DNA of 64,000 nucleotides from positions 909,001 to 973,000 of the forward strand of contig JAPYXD010000466.1 in NCBI GenBank assembly GCA_030998225.1, written 5' to 3'. The DNA comes from Diplolepis rosae (Eukaryota; Arthropoda; Insecta; Hymenoptera; Diplolepididae). The notes beneath the pieces are model-generated. The model was not told where the DNA came from, made no database searches, and saw nothing but the letters and a program-made list of their open reading frames with translations. This document shows positions 33,337 to 43,700 of this stretch, in pieces (the stretch's first letter is position 1; each line of letters starts with the position of its first letter). The position numbers were made by a program, and so were the translations under genes.

Positions 33337-35583
33337 TTACCTTATTTTTAGAGTTTTCTTGTTTATTTCTTGTAAAAGTTTTCTTGGAAAACGTTTTTCT
33401 TGAGAAGTCATGAAAGTATCATTGTCATCAACTTGTAAATATTTTGATTTTTCCTGGCTATCATCAATAGGGTTTCTTGAGAGAGCATCTGCATTTACAT
33501 TCATTTTTCCTGCTTTGTAAATTACATCAAAATCATATTCTGCGAGTTTTAATCTCCAACGTGAAACTCGTGAACAAGGGTCTTTAGAATTTTGAAACCA
33601 AACTAGAGGTTTGTGATCAGTCACTAAAGTAAATTTTCTTCCATACAAATAAGGACGAAAATGAGTTACACAAAATATTATAGCAAGAGCTTCTTTTTCA
33701 TATGTATCATATTTTTGCTCAGTATCACTTAGACTACGTGAAGCATATGCTATTGGTTTATCTTTACCTATTTTACCTTGTGATAAAATACCTCCTATTG
33801 CAAATCCTGAGGCATCTTTTGTGAGTATAAAGGGTTGAGAAAAATCAGGTCGTTGTAAAAGTGGTTCTTCACATAACTTTGCTTTTAAAATATCGAAAGC
33901 TGCTTGTTGTTTTTCTGTCCAATTAAAAGGTATATCTTTTTTCAGAAGTTGATTTAAAGGACTTGCAATTTTTGAAAATCCATCAATAAATCGTCTATAA
34001 TATCCTGCTAAGCCTAAAAATTGTTTAACATTTTTCTGTGTTTTTGGAATTGGAAAGTTTTTTACAGCTATTATCTTTTTTGGATCTGGACGTACTCCAT
34101 TTTTATCAATTATATGACCTAAATATCCTACTTCAGGTCGTAAAAATTCGCATTTGTCTGGTTGTAAGTGAAGATTTGCTTTTCTAAGTCTTTCTGCTAA
34201 ATTGTTGAATTTAATTTCGTGCTCTTCTAGAGTATTTGCATATATAACTATGTCATCAAGATATACAAAAAGTTCCGTTCCGATTAATCCAGTTAATGTT
34301 AAATCCATTAATCTTTGAAATGTGGCTGGTGCAGTTTTTAAACCGAAAGGCATTCTATCGAATTCGTAATGACCGTGAGGTGTGGAAAATGCGGTTTTAT
34401 GCGAGTCTTTTGGGTCCATTTTTATATGGTGAAAACCGGTAGCTAAATCAAACACTGAAGAATATTTTGCTGATCCTAGAGAATCAAGTATATCGTTTAT
34501 ATTAGGTAGAGGATACGAATCGCCAATTGTTTTTTCATTTAATTTACGAAAATCAAGAACCATTCTCCATTTTATTTTTCCTTGAGAATCAGGTTTTTTA
34601 GGAACTATCCACACTGGAGTGTTATATGGTGATTGTGAGGGCTTTATTGTTTTATTTTTTAATAATTCATCGACTTGTCTTGTTATTTCTTCCTTGTGAA
34701 CTGGGGGAAATCTATATTGTCTTGAAAAAATTGGAGCGTCATCTACAGTAGGGATTGAATGTTGTAATACATTAGTAGCTTCAAGTGGTTCTCCTGGGAT
34801 TTGAAATCTGTCTGCATTATTTTTAATTAATTTTTCTACATGTTCATATTCATCTTGATTTAAGTGGTCTAATCGAAGAAGTTTTTTAATACATTCTACT
34901 CTGTCTTCGTCTGTTACATTATAAAATTTGCATGAGTTAATTAGAGAATTGTCAGTTTTTAAAAAGTTATTTAATATTTTACTTGATAAATCTTCGTTAT
35001 TTGTTTGTTTGAAAGTAATTAAATTTTCAATTTGTTTATAACATTCTTGTTCTTCAAAGTCTTCTAAATTAACTAATGGGACGGATAATGTAATTGGGAT
35101 TTCATTTGTGTTTGCAAATTTTAAATAGGCTTTTCCCTTGTGATTGTTTACAACTGCGTCACCTACGTAGACGCCATCTTGGATATGCAATCGAGGTACA
35201 TACCCTTCACTCTTTTCTGTATTTTTTATATTAACATAAAATGTTATAACTGTTCGAGCTGGAATAGTAAATGTATTGGTAGATTTAAAAGGGTAACAGT
35301 GATTCTCAATTTCTAAGCATTTTGAAGTATAGTTTATATTCACACTATTATCTTGAAAAAATTCTGATCCTAATACTCCATCTTCTTCTACTGGGACTTC
35401 ATTGGGAATAATGTTAAAAATCGTTGGATAACCAAAAATGTTTATTTTTACCTGTCCTAACGTGTAAAGTGGTAAATCATTAATTCCTGTAAGTTTCAAT
35501 ACGTTTTGGCTATTTATGGGTACTTCAGGGTTAAGAACCTTTTGTTTAATTAAATTTCGAGCAGCACCAGTATCAATCATCAT
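33337..35583 (-). CDS. pol: Gypsy pol, copy 2, C-terminal frameshift and an RNase H change
   Basis: The same polyprotein as copy 1, 748 codons. Protease, RT (YLDD) and connection regions are identical as far as I can compare. Two differences are visible. At about 33815 two substitutions change ITDASG to TKDASG in the first RNase H strand, leaving the catalytic Asp. A one-base deletion in a T-run at about 33393-33399 shifts the last ~30 residues. Neither abolishes a known catalytic residue, but Thr-to-Lys beside the RNase H Asp may impair it. As in copy 1, no integrase follows. Confidence 0.9.
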   Translation of the reverse strand: MMIDTGAARNLIKQKVLNPEVPINSQNVLKLTGINDLPLYTLGQVKINIFGYPTIFNIIPNEVPVEEDGVLGSEFFQDNSVNINYTSKCLEIENHCYPFKSTNTFTIPARTVITFYVNIKNTEKSEGYVPRLHIQDGVYVGDAVVNNHKGKAYLKFANTNEIPITLSVPLVNLEDFEEQECYKQIENLITFKQTNNEDLSSKILNNFLKTDNSLINSCKFYNVTDEDRVECIKKLLRLDHLNQDEYEHVEKLIKNNADRFQIPGEPLEATNVLQHSIPTVDDAPIFSRQYRFPPVHKEEITRQVDELLKNKTIKPSQSPYNTPVWIVPKKPDSQGKIKWRMVLDFRKLNEKTIGDSYPLPNINDILDSLGSAKYSSVFDLATGFHHIKMDPKDSHKTAFSTPHGHYEFDRMPFGLKTAPATFQRLMDLTLTGLIGTELFVYLDDIVIYANTLEEHEIKFNNLAERLRKANLHLQPDKCEFLRPEVGYLGHIIDKNGVRPDPKKIIAVKNFPIPKTQKNVKQFLGLAGYYRRFIDGFSKIASPLNQLLKKDIPFNWTEKQQAAFDILKAKLCEEPLLQRPDFSQPFILTKDASGFAIGGILSQGKIGKDKPIAYASRSLSDTEQKYDTYEKEALAIIFCVTHFRPYLYGRKFTLVTDHKPLVWFQNSKDPCSRVSRWRLKLAEYDFDVIYKAGKMNVNADALSRNPIDDSQEKSKYLQVDDNDTFMTSQEKRFPRKLLQEINKKTLKIR

Positions 35584-35702
35584 GTGTGTTGGATTTTTTA
35601 GACCTTCCGTTGATATTATAATTGATGGAATTGAAGTGGACCTTGAAATATTTATTGTTGTTGTTGTATGATCGTTAGAAGTGGATGCCAGTGGTTCTCG
35701 AT

Positions 35703-37572
35703 TTATGCTTTCCTCAGTGCACCCGTGCTGGGGAGAGCTTTGGAGTTTTCCTGATTAGCTGTTTGGGATTGGCTATTTGGTCGTATCTTGCAGTCTCGTA
35801 CTAAATGACCGGGTTGTTTACAGTAATTGCAAATTATTTCAGTATAATTTGAATTTTGTTGAGTGTTATTATTTTGTAAAAATCTATTTTCATATGGTTT
35901 ATTTCGATTTTGAAACTGTCCTGAGTTAAAGTTTTTATACTGTCCTGGATTCAATTGTCTATTAGTATTATTAACATTATTGTTATTATTGTAAAAATTT
36001 CTAGGAAAATTATTATTATTGTTGTATCTTTGTTGTAAAAAATTATTATTATTGTTTCTATAATTGTTATTTCTATTTTGTAAAAAATGATTGTTGTTAT
36101 TATTAAAATTATAATTTTTATTTCTCAAAAAATTGTTATTTGGAAAATTATTGTAATTGTTTCTTGCAAAATTATTATTATTATTACTTCTTTGACCATT
36201 GAAATTACTATATCCTTGTTGGTTAGGACGCAAAAAATTTTTTTGCTCATTATCAAAAACTGCATCTTGAGCTTTACTTAAATGAAAACATTTTTCAGTT
36301 GTGTGACCTGGTTTTTTACAAATTAAACAAATAGTTTTATTTTCAAGTGCTACGTTGAATCTGGTGGTTTTATTAATTTTATTATTATTAGTTGATTCTT
36401 CGGTTTTTAAATAATCAGTACTTTTATTTCTTCGCAGTGCAGAACTTGCAGCCAATCTTCGTTCTATGTCTATTGTATCATTAATTACTTCCTTAAATGT
36501 GTCCTTTTCTTCCACGCGAATTTCTAGCTCAGGACGCAAACCGCGTATAAAACATTGAATTACATCTCTTTCTAAATTTTGTTTAAAAGCATTATCTACC
36601 TGACCGTCATTATTGAGTCTGTGAGCATCTTCTATTCTATCAGCAATTTCTTTAATTCTAGCAGCATAGGAAAGGACATTTTCTCTTTCCCACATAAATG
36701 TATTACCTAATTCTCCCTGCAATTGATATACGCTTTTCGCAGGGGCATATACTCTTTTCAATTTTTCTATTAATTCCTCTATTGTTGCATACGTTGACCC
36801 AAAAATACATTTTCGTGCCTCACCGGACAATTTACCTCTCAATAGACGTGCAAGATTTTCTTGGGCAGCAGGTGTCGGCAGCATTGCCTTTGCTTCCATG
36901 CAACCCTCAATAAAATGGGACAATGGGAGGTTACTTCCGTCGAACAAAGGGACCACCTCTAGCGCGTCGCGTAAGGATACCTGCTGGCTGTTAGGTATGG
37001 CTACGGCCATCTCTTCGTTGTTTACTATTACGGGATTATCCTGATTTATGACTTCTGTATCGCTTTTGTCGTCGTCACTATCGTTGTTACTAATTAGAGA
37101 GTCGCGTGCCAATGAGGTTTTCAATTTTTCTTTCAAGGTTCTTTTTTCTATTGTTATTACCGTTGAGCTTAGCAAGTTAGATCCGTCAAAATAAGATAAC
37201 TCGTTCGTTAAAGTTTGATCTTGATTACTAGATCCTGTCACAATGCTCAAATCTGGACAGAAACTTGAATGAAATCCGCTAGTATTACTAGAATTTTCAC
37301 TTGATATGGTTTGATCATTAATTAGAGTCTTGTCGAAACGTGAATCGTCTAGCTGAAGAGTGTTATCTAATTCTTGTTCAGCAGAAAAAGTTTGAAATAT
37401 CCTTGTATTTATTATAATCGACTAAATTTTCTTTGATTTTACCTGATCTTTTTAGTTTCAAGGAATCTATTTGATTCTGATTGACAATTTTTGCGAGTTG
37501 ATTGTCTTGTTTTGCTGTACTACGCGTAATAACTTTTTGGGCGGATTCTACAGGGGTATTTGAATTTGACAT
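35703..37572 (-). CDS. gag: Gypsy gag, copy 2, main frame open
   Basis: The main frame (37250-35703) is 515 codons. It contains a gag core (VPLFDGSNLPLSHFIEG, LRGKLSGEARKCIFG, ENVLSYAARIKEIADRIED, CFIRGLRPELEIRVEEKDTF), knuckle one (CLICKKPGHTTEKC), about 110 residues very rich in Asn, and knuckle two (CNYCKQPGHLVRDC), ending GALRKA. The frame is open upstream of its first Met back to about 37390. A separate Met-initiated piece at 37572-37378 (MSNSNTPVESAQKVI) ends at a TGA one frame away in both copies, so either translation starts internally or this is a fixed lesion. Pol overlaps the 3' end in the -1 frame. Confidence 0.88.
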
Positions 37573-37610
37573 TGAGTCATTATAAATTTACAGTTTCTTT
37601 TTGTTGAAAT

Positions 37611-38428
37611 TGAGATTCCTCGTTTTAAGTTAGGATCGAATGATCCTCGCTTAGGGATGAGGATAAGTCAATGAAAGACACAATGATTATGAAAATAATA
37701 CAAATTGAATTTATTTTACTGGTTAAAATTTCCGGATATACATTCGTTAAGACAATTCTTATATAATGTAGGCACAGGCTGGTTGGTACGTAGGTGAGAA
37801 AGAGACAAAGAATAAAGATAGAGAGAGAGAGGTTCGGTACCTTTATGATTCGTAAGTTGTGTTGAGGTTTAATCCACACGGCGGTGAGTTGTAAGTTCGG
37901 GATCCCCACAGGTGTATTCCAAGTGTGTGAAAGAGAGACGGAGTTATAGGCCGCACAGTTATATTCCGTAAAGGGCGGTGATCCAAATTTATGACACTGT
38001 TCGAAGATCTTTACAAAGATCTATACAAGTCCACGATGACTTTTACGACTCCCGAACTTTGATTTTAAATTGTCCCGGTCGAATTTTATTAATCTCAAAC
38101 TCAGAGATTTTTGAAGTTAAATTGAAATGCCGCACTGGACTATTGTCGCGAGACCGGTTATAAATCCGAAGGAAAATTTAAGTGTCGAACTAGACGAAGA
38201 ATTTACTGACTGCTTCCTCTTGGTGTGGATCTCTTTTATATTTTTTCATACAAATTGACGGTCAGCGAAAATCGTGACGTAGTCATATCTTCTTAGAGGA
38301 GAAGGGGCCCTATACTGCTCCCTACTTCCCCTGCTCCTTATTCCCCTTTATCGATTTTCTCATAGATTTCTTAACTCAATCCAGCCTGTGTGTATTATAT
38401 ACATTCAAATACGTCGCGGGATGTGACA
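37611..38428 (-). repeat. Gypsy 5' LTR (proximal copy)
   Basis: About 818 bases. It starts on the minus strand with TGTCACATCCCGCGACG, with one C-to-T difference from the others, and ends TCTCA before the internal sequence ATTTCAACAAAAAG. I could not match that to a common tRNA primer site. The flank outside (38429 onward) is the satellite described next. Confidence 0.9.
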
Positions 38429-38439
38429 CTAAATTTTCT

Positions 38440-38975
38440 GTATACATTTCAGTAACTATTCAATAAACATATCACATATTTAGGCTAAAAAATGAAATTT
38501 TTCAATAGTGTTTCTTATTATCAAAGCATAAAATATACATTCTGTCGAGAAGTGTCTTGATGAGAATTTTCAGACCTCATTTAGTCAAATAATTTTCCAT
38601 CTTAACGTTTTTTTCGTTTCTCACATATTTTGTCTAAAAAGTGGAATTTTTGAATTTTAATCGTATTTTTGGAATTGAAACGAAAAATATATGTTTTGTT
38701 AGAAACTGTGCGAGACAAGAATTATAGGTCTTTTTAAAACGAACAACTTTGCATTCTTACGTTTTTTCGTATTTCACATATTATTGTTTAAAAAAATTGA
38801 ATTTAGGATTTTCAGTAGTATTTTTTTAAATTATAAAGAAAAATATACATCCTATGAAAAAATGTTGCAATTCTAATTTGTAGATCTTAATATACAAAAG
38901 AATTTTGTATGATAACTTTTTTTCATATCTCGCATAATTTAACTGGAAAATGGAATTTTGATATTGACTTTTTTC
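38440..38975. repeat. Degenerate ~150-155-bp satellite, about 3.5 units
   Basis: Phased blocks recur at about 38474, 38622, 38776 and 38932: a CACATATTTTGTCTAAAAA-like box followed by TGGAATTTTTGAATTT, with AACGTTTTTTCGT just before it. Spacings are close to 150-155 bases and units are roughly 65-75% alike by eye. The same unit appears inverted at 55620-56095. Confidence 0.75.
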
Positions 38976-39797
38976 AAGTTTTAACATGCTGTAACATTTC
39001 TAATTCTGGTTTAATCAAACAATTACTTTATTTTAATTTTACTTTCGTAAAAACCACTTTTTCTGACTTAGGGGGTCTCAAAACGTAAAGATTTGATGAA
39101 AATTTCGAAAGTCATGTTTCACATAAAACTAGTGTGTGTGTGTGTGTGCATAATTTACTCCTCTACCTCGTCGATAACAAATTAATGAGGATGGGGGACG
39201 CTCAATACAACAATTTTTTGATAGTCGTTTCTCCATGAAATAGTGCCACCCGATTGAATACCCTCCAAGAGAAAATATCTATCAACCCAGGGCATAAGCA
39301 ATAACGTCCAGGGAAGAAGTGACAGGTGAAGACGTTCCCCAACTAGGAGAGAGAAAAATCAGTGGTGATGAGCCATCGTTGTTCGTCCTCTGCTGGAAAC
39401 CTTAAGCCTAGTCCTCAATGCTCGACGTGGATCAATCATCAGCAGGAAAACTGGGAAAAATACATTTTTAAATACATTGAATAACAGAGTTTTTTCACAT
39501 TATTTACGATTAGTAAATTTCTTCAAAAAAATGTAGACGCACATAAGTCGTGGAAATACAGGCACCGGTCTACAATACAAAAAGCGGAATACAGAAATCC
39601 GGGACTGCACTCACGTTCAAATCTGGACGTAAATATGGATTGTAAAAACATCGAATATGAAAATACTATAATCTATGTACAATACTTGGAGAGAGAAGCA
39701 GATAGAGTCCAATAAAGACAAGAACAATATACACGTATACAAAAAATCCCAATTTCGAAATAATCAAAACAGAATATATGTGTAAAAGTAATTAAAT

Positions 39798-39835
<38 letters not shown>

Positions 39836-40900
39836 ATTTAATTAGATAAAGTGTGTTGTATCAACACAAACAAATATTGCTTAGTTTATTTCGAATTGCA
39901 AAAATCTCACTCAGTTTGGTGCTATAATCAAACTGAAATTTCGAAGTGAAGTGTAAAGCTAAACATTAGCGAAGTTGGCTTGAAGGTTACATTAAATAAA
40001 TATTGTTGATAAAATTCGAAAATGATTGGCGGAATTGAAATGTTTGAAATTAAATTATCTAAAAAGAAAATTTTGAAAATTGAAAAGTTTTAGTTATATA
40101 ATCATAGTTTATATAAAAATAATTAACAAGTATACAAATGAACTCGATATTTATATCAAATATGTTATTGCGTTGTTGACTAGGCTGAACTAAATACAGA
40201 AAAATATTTTTCGCAAGATCAGAAAAATTTAGTTAAAATTTACTAGAAATAAATGTACACATATTTCTTATCTAAATGATGATAATAAATTTCTTTCAAT
40301 AAAGAATTTCATTTGATTAAATGTTGTGATCGTACGTGGAATTCGACCTTAAAATACGAAGCCAAATATTTAAAAATTAAAATTACAGTAGACGCCGTTA
40401 TACCAAGTATTTAAGTTGGTATAAACAAAAAGAAATATTGTTTGTAGATAAGAAGGGTCACGAAGGTGACATATGTAATGAAAATACAGAATTCATAAAA
40501 GTAAGATGCTTAACTACATTATCGTTTTGAAATTTGAATTTGATTTATGAGTAGAATGCTAACTTCAAATACATTGCTGATTCGTTAATATTTTGCAAGG
40601 AGATTATAAGAATGAAATAACAGCGTTACTCGAAATTAAATTTCTAAATTAAAAGGCATACGGTAGATTTAAATGAGTGTAATGATTTTGAAAAATCAAA
40701 AGAATTATCTTCAGATATTGACGATTGAAGTGTAGAAAGCGATGTACATAGCTGAATTACAAAATTTTCCAATCTGGCGGATGGCAGGTGGCGAAAGCGT
40801 TGATCAGCTGATGCTCCTCTACAGTAATTAATTAATCGGTGAAATCCCTCTGGGTTTCCATTTGGGATGTTCGAAATTCCAAAAAGAAAGTTGGCACTAT
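38976..40900. other. AT-rich non-coding sequence with a GT run and Tigger-like end
   Basis: There is no gene. A short (GT)n lies at 39131-39147. CAGTAGACGCCGTTATACC at 40386, preceded by TA, resembles the terminus of pogo/Tigger-like elements; the following ATACCAAG and its complement CTTGGTAT-like text make a small hairpin. The palindrome at 39789-39844 is listed separately. Confidence 0.5.
39789..39844. repeat. Perfect 56-bp palindrome with an AT core
   Basis: TAATTAAATTGA at 39789-39800, then (TA)16, then TCAATTTAATTA at 39833-39844. The flanks are exact inverted complements, so the whole tract is a perfect palindrome. Confidence 0.95.
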
Positions 40901-41017
40901 TATAGTGTATGACAAAATTTTCGGGCCGCTCCAGTGGATGGAGTTTAGACTGGCACTCAGAAGCCGACTCAAGACGTCATTTTAAAAGCGGCGTTCTTTT
41001 TCCTGGATGTGGGTAGA

Positions 41018-41302
41018 TCACGTCGGGGTTACCAATTTGTAGACTATTTGTGTTCAAGATAGGATGCCTACCATCTTAGGTCGGTCTGGAAATGTTAAAT
41101 AATAACTACACTCACTTTAACAGTAACAAAATTTATTCAGTCATGAATGTGCGACGAATTGCAAAACCGTTGTGCCACGGGAACGACCTGTTGCCAACTG
41201 AAGAACATGGCCGCCGATGTGACATAGAATATGCGTATACAAGAAAGGCGGACTGACTCGTCCAATCACCCGACCAGGGATAGTTATTTATGTTAATGTA
41301 CA
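41018..41302 (-). repeat. LTR with primer-binding site, minus strand
   Basis: On the minus strand the segment starts TGTACATTAACAT (41302) and ends GTCTACA (41038), so it has TG...CA ends over 265 bases. It contains AATAAA followed by TTTTGTTACTG, a polyadenylation-like U3/R arrangement. Three bases later comes TGGTAACCCCGACGTG (41035-41020), a classical tRNA-primer type site found after insect Pao and gypsy LTRs. The leader continues to about 40880 with a short, stop-containing coding-like stretch. No further element body remains. Confidence 0.75.
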
Positions 41303-42600
41303 CATTGGAGAGTGCAGAGGATACCGTAGAGCTCAGCCGTACCAACCTAAGTCCAGTTCTGCAGCCTAACACCGAAGCAATAATTGTCACAGGGATCGAA
41401 GAAGTCGCAAACCGACCACTCGGCAGCTGGGTCCACAGAGCCGTCCGAGGACACAGATACAGCCCCGAAGCTCCTCCGAGAGCATGGAATCCAAACGGGC
41501 TCTTGGGTCCTCCGACCCACGAAAAGACAGCCTTATGTCCAGAAGTAGATCCAATTCTGTATAAAGTTCATCTCACTGGATATCAATGTAAGCAGGCGAC
41601 ATGGCTTGAAAGCATTCCTCAAGCAGAAAGAAGCAGGCTTCTTAAGAAACCACAGGAGATCACGTCTGGGCAGATTTACCCTAAAAGCTTTTCGCCGAGC
41701 ATGCGTCCTAATTTCACCATGTCAAGAACCCCAAGTACCGACTTGCTAGCTCCCAAGAGAAATATCTCCCCCCCCTCCAGAATAGCACGGATGAGGCCCC
41801 GATACAAGTTGAGAAGATCGGAAGGATCAGCCCCCCATGAAACTCTGCTTATCACCTTAAGGGTGTTAACAGACCTAAGAGCACGGCGTGCTGTGCAGTT
41901 AACATGAGGTACCCAAGAGAGCCGAGAATCAGAAACAATCTCCAAATACTTAATGGAGCTTTACCCAATAACCAGAGCCGACCCAATCCAGCACAAAATT
42001 GCATCAGACCTCCTCTGTGCTCTCGAGAAATAGCAGAGTTGGGACTTCGAGATAAAGATTGATAATTCCAGCGACTCCAACCACGGAAAAATGTTATTCG
42101 CCGTCTATGAAATAAGGTTCTTGGCTGACTCCAGGTCTCTAGATCTGGTATATAAAATAAGGTCAATCGCATACATAGACGCTCTGATGCTCCTGGAAGG
42201 AGATCGTTGGTGCGCCTAAGGTGACCCCACAGGTCCTGAGGGCAGACTTCGGAGACGAGAAAAAATGGAGATACTTCTTTGTAGTGAGAAACGGCGCCAT
42301 ATTCAGAGACCTACCGGAAAGCCGGAGGTCACCAGCTGACGCGACAGTATCCCAGGGTGGACAGAATTTAAGGCACCTCTAAGGTCTAGCGCCAAAGCCC
42401 TCCGCCGAACCCATGCCCATACAACACATCCCATACAACAATTTTCACGCAATTGAAGGTTGACCTGATGCAATGAACTCTCTCCAGGAGACCATTTATG
42501 GAGTTGTCCACTCCGATCTCCAAACTCGGCACCATGTAGGTTACATCAGGACATATGTCAGGGCGGACGAACTCCTCCTGCATAGCACGAATTTTTGGTG
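41303..42600 (-). pseudogene. R1-like LINE: reverse transcriptase and RNase H remnants
   Basis: On the minus strand, broken frames include PKSALRTCGVTLGAPTI, then SVYAIDLILYTRSRDLE, where the RT catalytic box YADD reads YAID, so one catalytic Asp is lost. Next is EIVSDSRLSWVPHVNCTARR, then SRVSWGADPSDLLNLYRGLI, highly typical of R1/LOA/I-type RT thumb regions. Farther on, SSDGSVDPAAEW and VGTAELYGILCTLQCV (41310-41470) are an RNase H domain, found only in some LINE clades. Many stops and frameshifts are present. It belongs with the endonuclease at 42864-43350. Confidence 0.8.
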
Positions 42601-42863
42601 CCTTAGCAGTATTTAAGACCGTAGAAGCCCCATAAGATTTGGAAAAGTGAGATCTAACGATATGCGGAATTCTACCGAAGAAGAAAAGAGCGTCATGAAC
42701 ACTCTCGATGGAATTGTCATATATCTCTGCCAGGCGAGACCCCGATTCAACGGCACGAGATCAACCAGGAATGAGGGCATTCGTCACACTTCTGACGCTA
42801 GCCCAATCGAGATCCTTTATATTAACCCTTTTCGAGGAGGATCTAGTTACGCTCAGGGAGGCG

Positions 42864-43350
42864 TCAATACAACATCCACAAGTAAATGATCAGAGCCGTA
42901 GGTGTCATGCAAAACGAAGCCAAATGAGCCAGTGATGAGGAAACAAAGATGAGGTCAAGGTTACTGCCTCGATGACCCGGTAGCGGGACCAGAATAGGTG
43001 CGGAATCTTTAATCGGAATCAGGTCCCTCTCTGTGACATTAAAGCCCTCCGACCAGGGGCCATCAAGGTCTACCGACTGAACTGCATATCCCTTTCGAAT
43101 CAAAATCACAGCCCCCCCCTCCCCCCTATCTGCCTTTCACTAAATCGCCTCTATAAGTAATGTATCTAAAGAGCTTAAAGCAGAAATCGCGTGTAATCCA
43201 AGACTCCGAGATACAGAGAAACTCAAGCGCGTTAACTTCCACGACTGGCTTCTCCTCAGGTCTCTTACCAATCACGCTGCGTGCGGTCCACGTGCCAAAT
43301 TTAAGGCAGGCCAGCCTGCATAATCCCAGAATTAATGATAAATTCATGTA
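42864..43350 (-). pseudogene. LINE apurinic-type endonuclease remnant
   Basis: The minus strand from 43315 reads LKFGTWTARSVIGKRPEEKP, then EFLCISESWIT, the N terminus of an APE-like endonuclease (the first motif normally has WNAR). After a frame change IRKGYAVQSVDLDGPWSEGF follows, and then, following an internal deletion, HRGSNLDLIFVSSSL, the end of the domain. It is collinear with the RT remnant downstream on the same strand. Confidence 0.78.
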
Positions 43351-43454
43351 GAAAATTATGTGAAATACCTTATTCCAACCGCAATGTGAACTATCTAACT
43401 ACAATTCTAATAAGAGAATTAACTTTTAATCTCATAATCTTGTAATTAGGGGGC

Positions 43455-43700
43455 AAGAAAGCTAATCCAAGATCATTCCGTTGAAGGCCTTTTTACTAAT
43501 AAAAGAGAACGGAATATAAAGTTTGTAACCCGCCGACTTAAGGTCATCAGAGGGAATAAGCAAATTAACATCCTCTCTTACCTTACCGAAGATTTTACAC
43601 TGATTCTGCCCGTTACGACTAATCACTCGTTCCCCATCGATCACCTCATCAATAATGTCCGCGATCGCTATAAAATCATAACCACCCTCATAATACTTGC
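43455..43700 (-). pseudogene. Possible LINE ORF1 remnant
   Basis: The minus-strand frame (IAIADIIDEVIDGERVISRN, then KIFGKVREDVNLLIPSD and GYKLYIPFSFISKKAF) resembles nucleic-acid-binding ORF1 proteins of jockey/R1-type LINEs. It lies immediately upstream of the endonuclease on the same strand. No zinc knuckles were seen. Confidence 0.4.

Larger units (their letters stand above)
26768..38428 (-). mobile_element. Tandem pair of nearly identical gypsy elements sharing a middle LTR
   Basis: The structure is LTR (26768-27583), body, LTR (32189-33008), body, LTR (37611-38428), all on the minus strand. Two bodies of about 4.6 kb share a single LTR between them. LTRs and bodies differ by only a few substitutions and one- or two-base indels, so the duplication is recent. 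This is what unequal recombination between LTRs of one insertion, or of two allelic insertions, would leave. No matching target duplication is seen at the outer edges. Confidence 0.92.

Noticed and set aside
39801..39832. Possible CRISPR or other spaced array among short repeats
   Set aside because: Only simple AT dinucleotides; no regularly spaced direct repeats with unique spacers anywhere in this eukaryotic window.
41290..41907. 205-codon plus-strand open frame
   Set aside because: It lies opposite the R1-like LINE RT/RNase H, whose motifs are on the minus strand.
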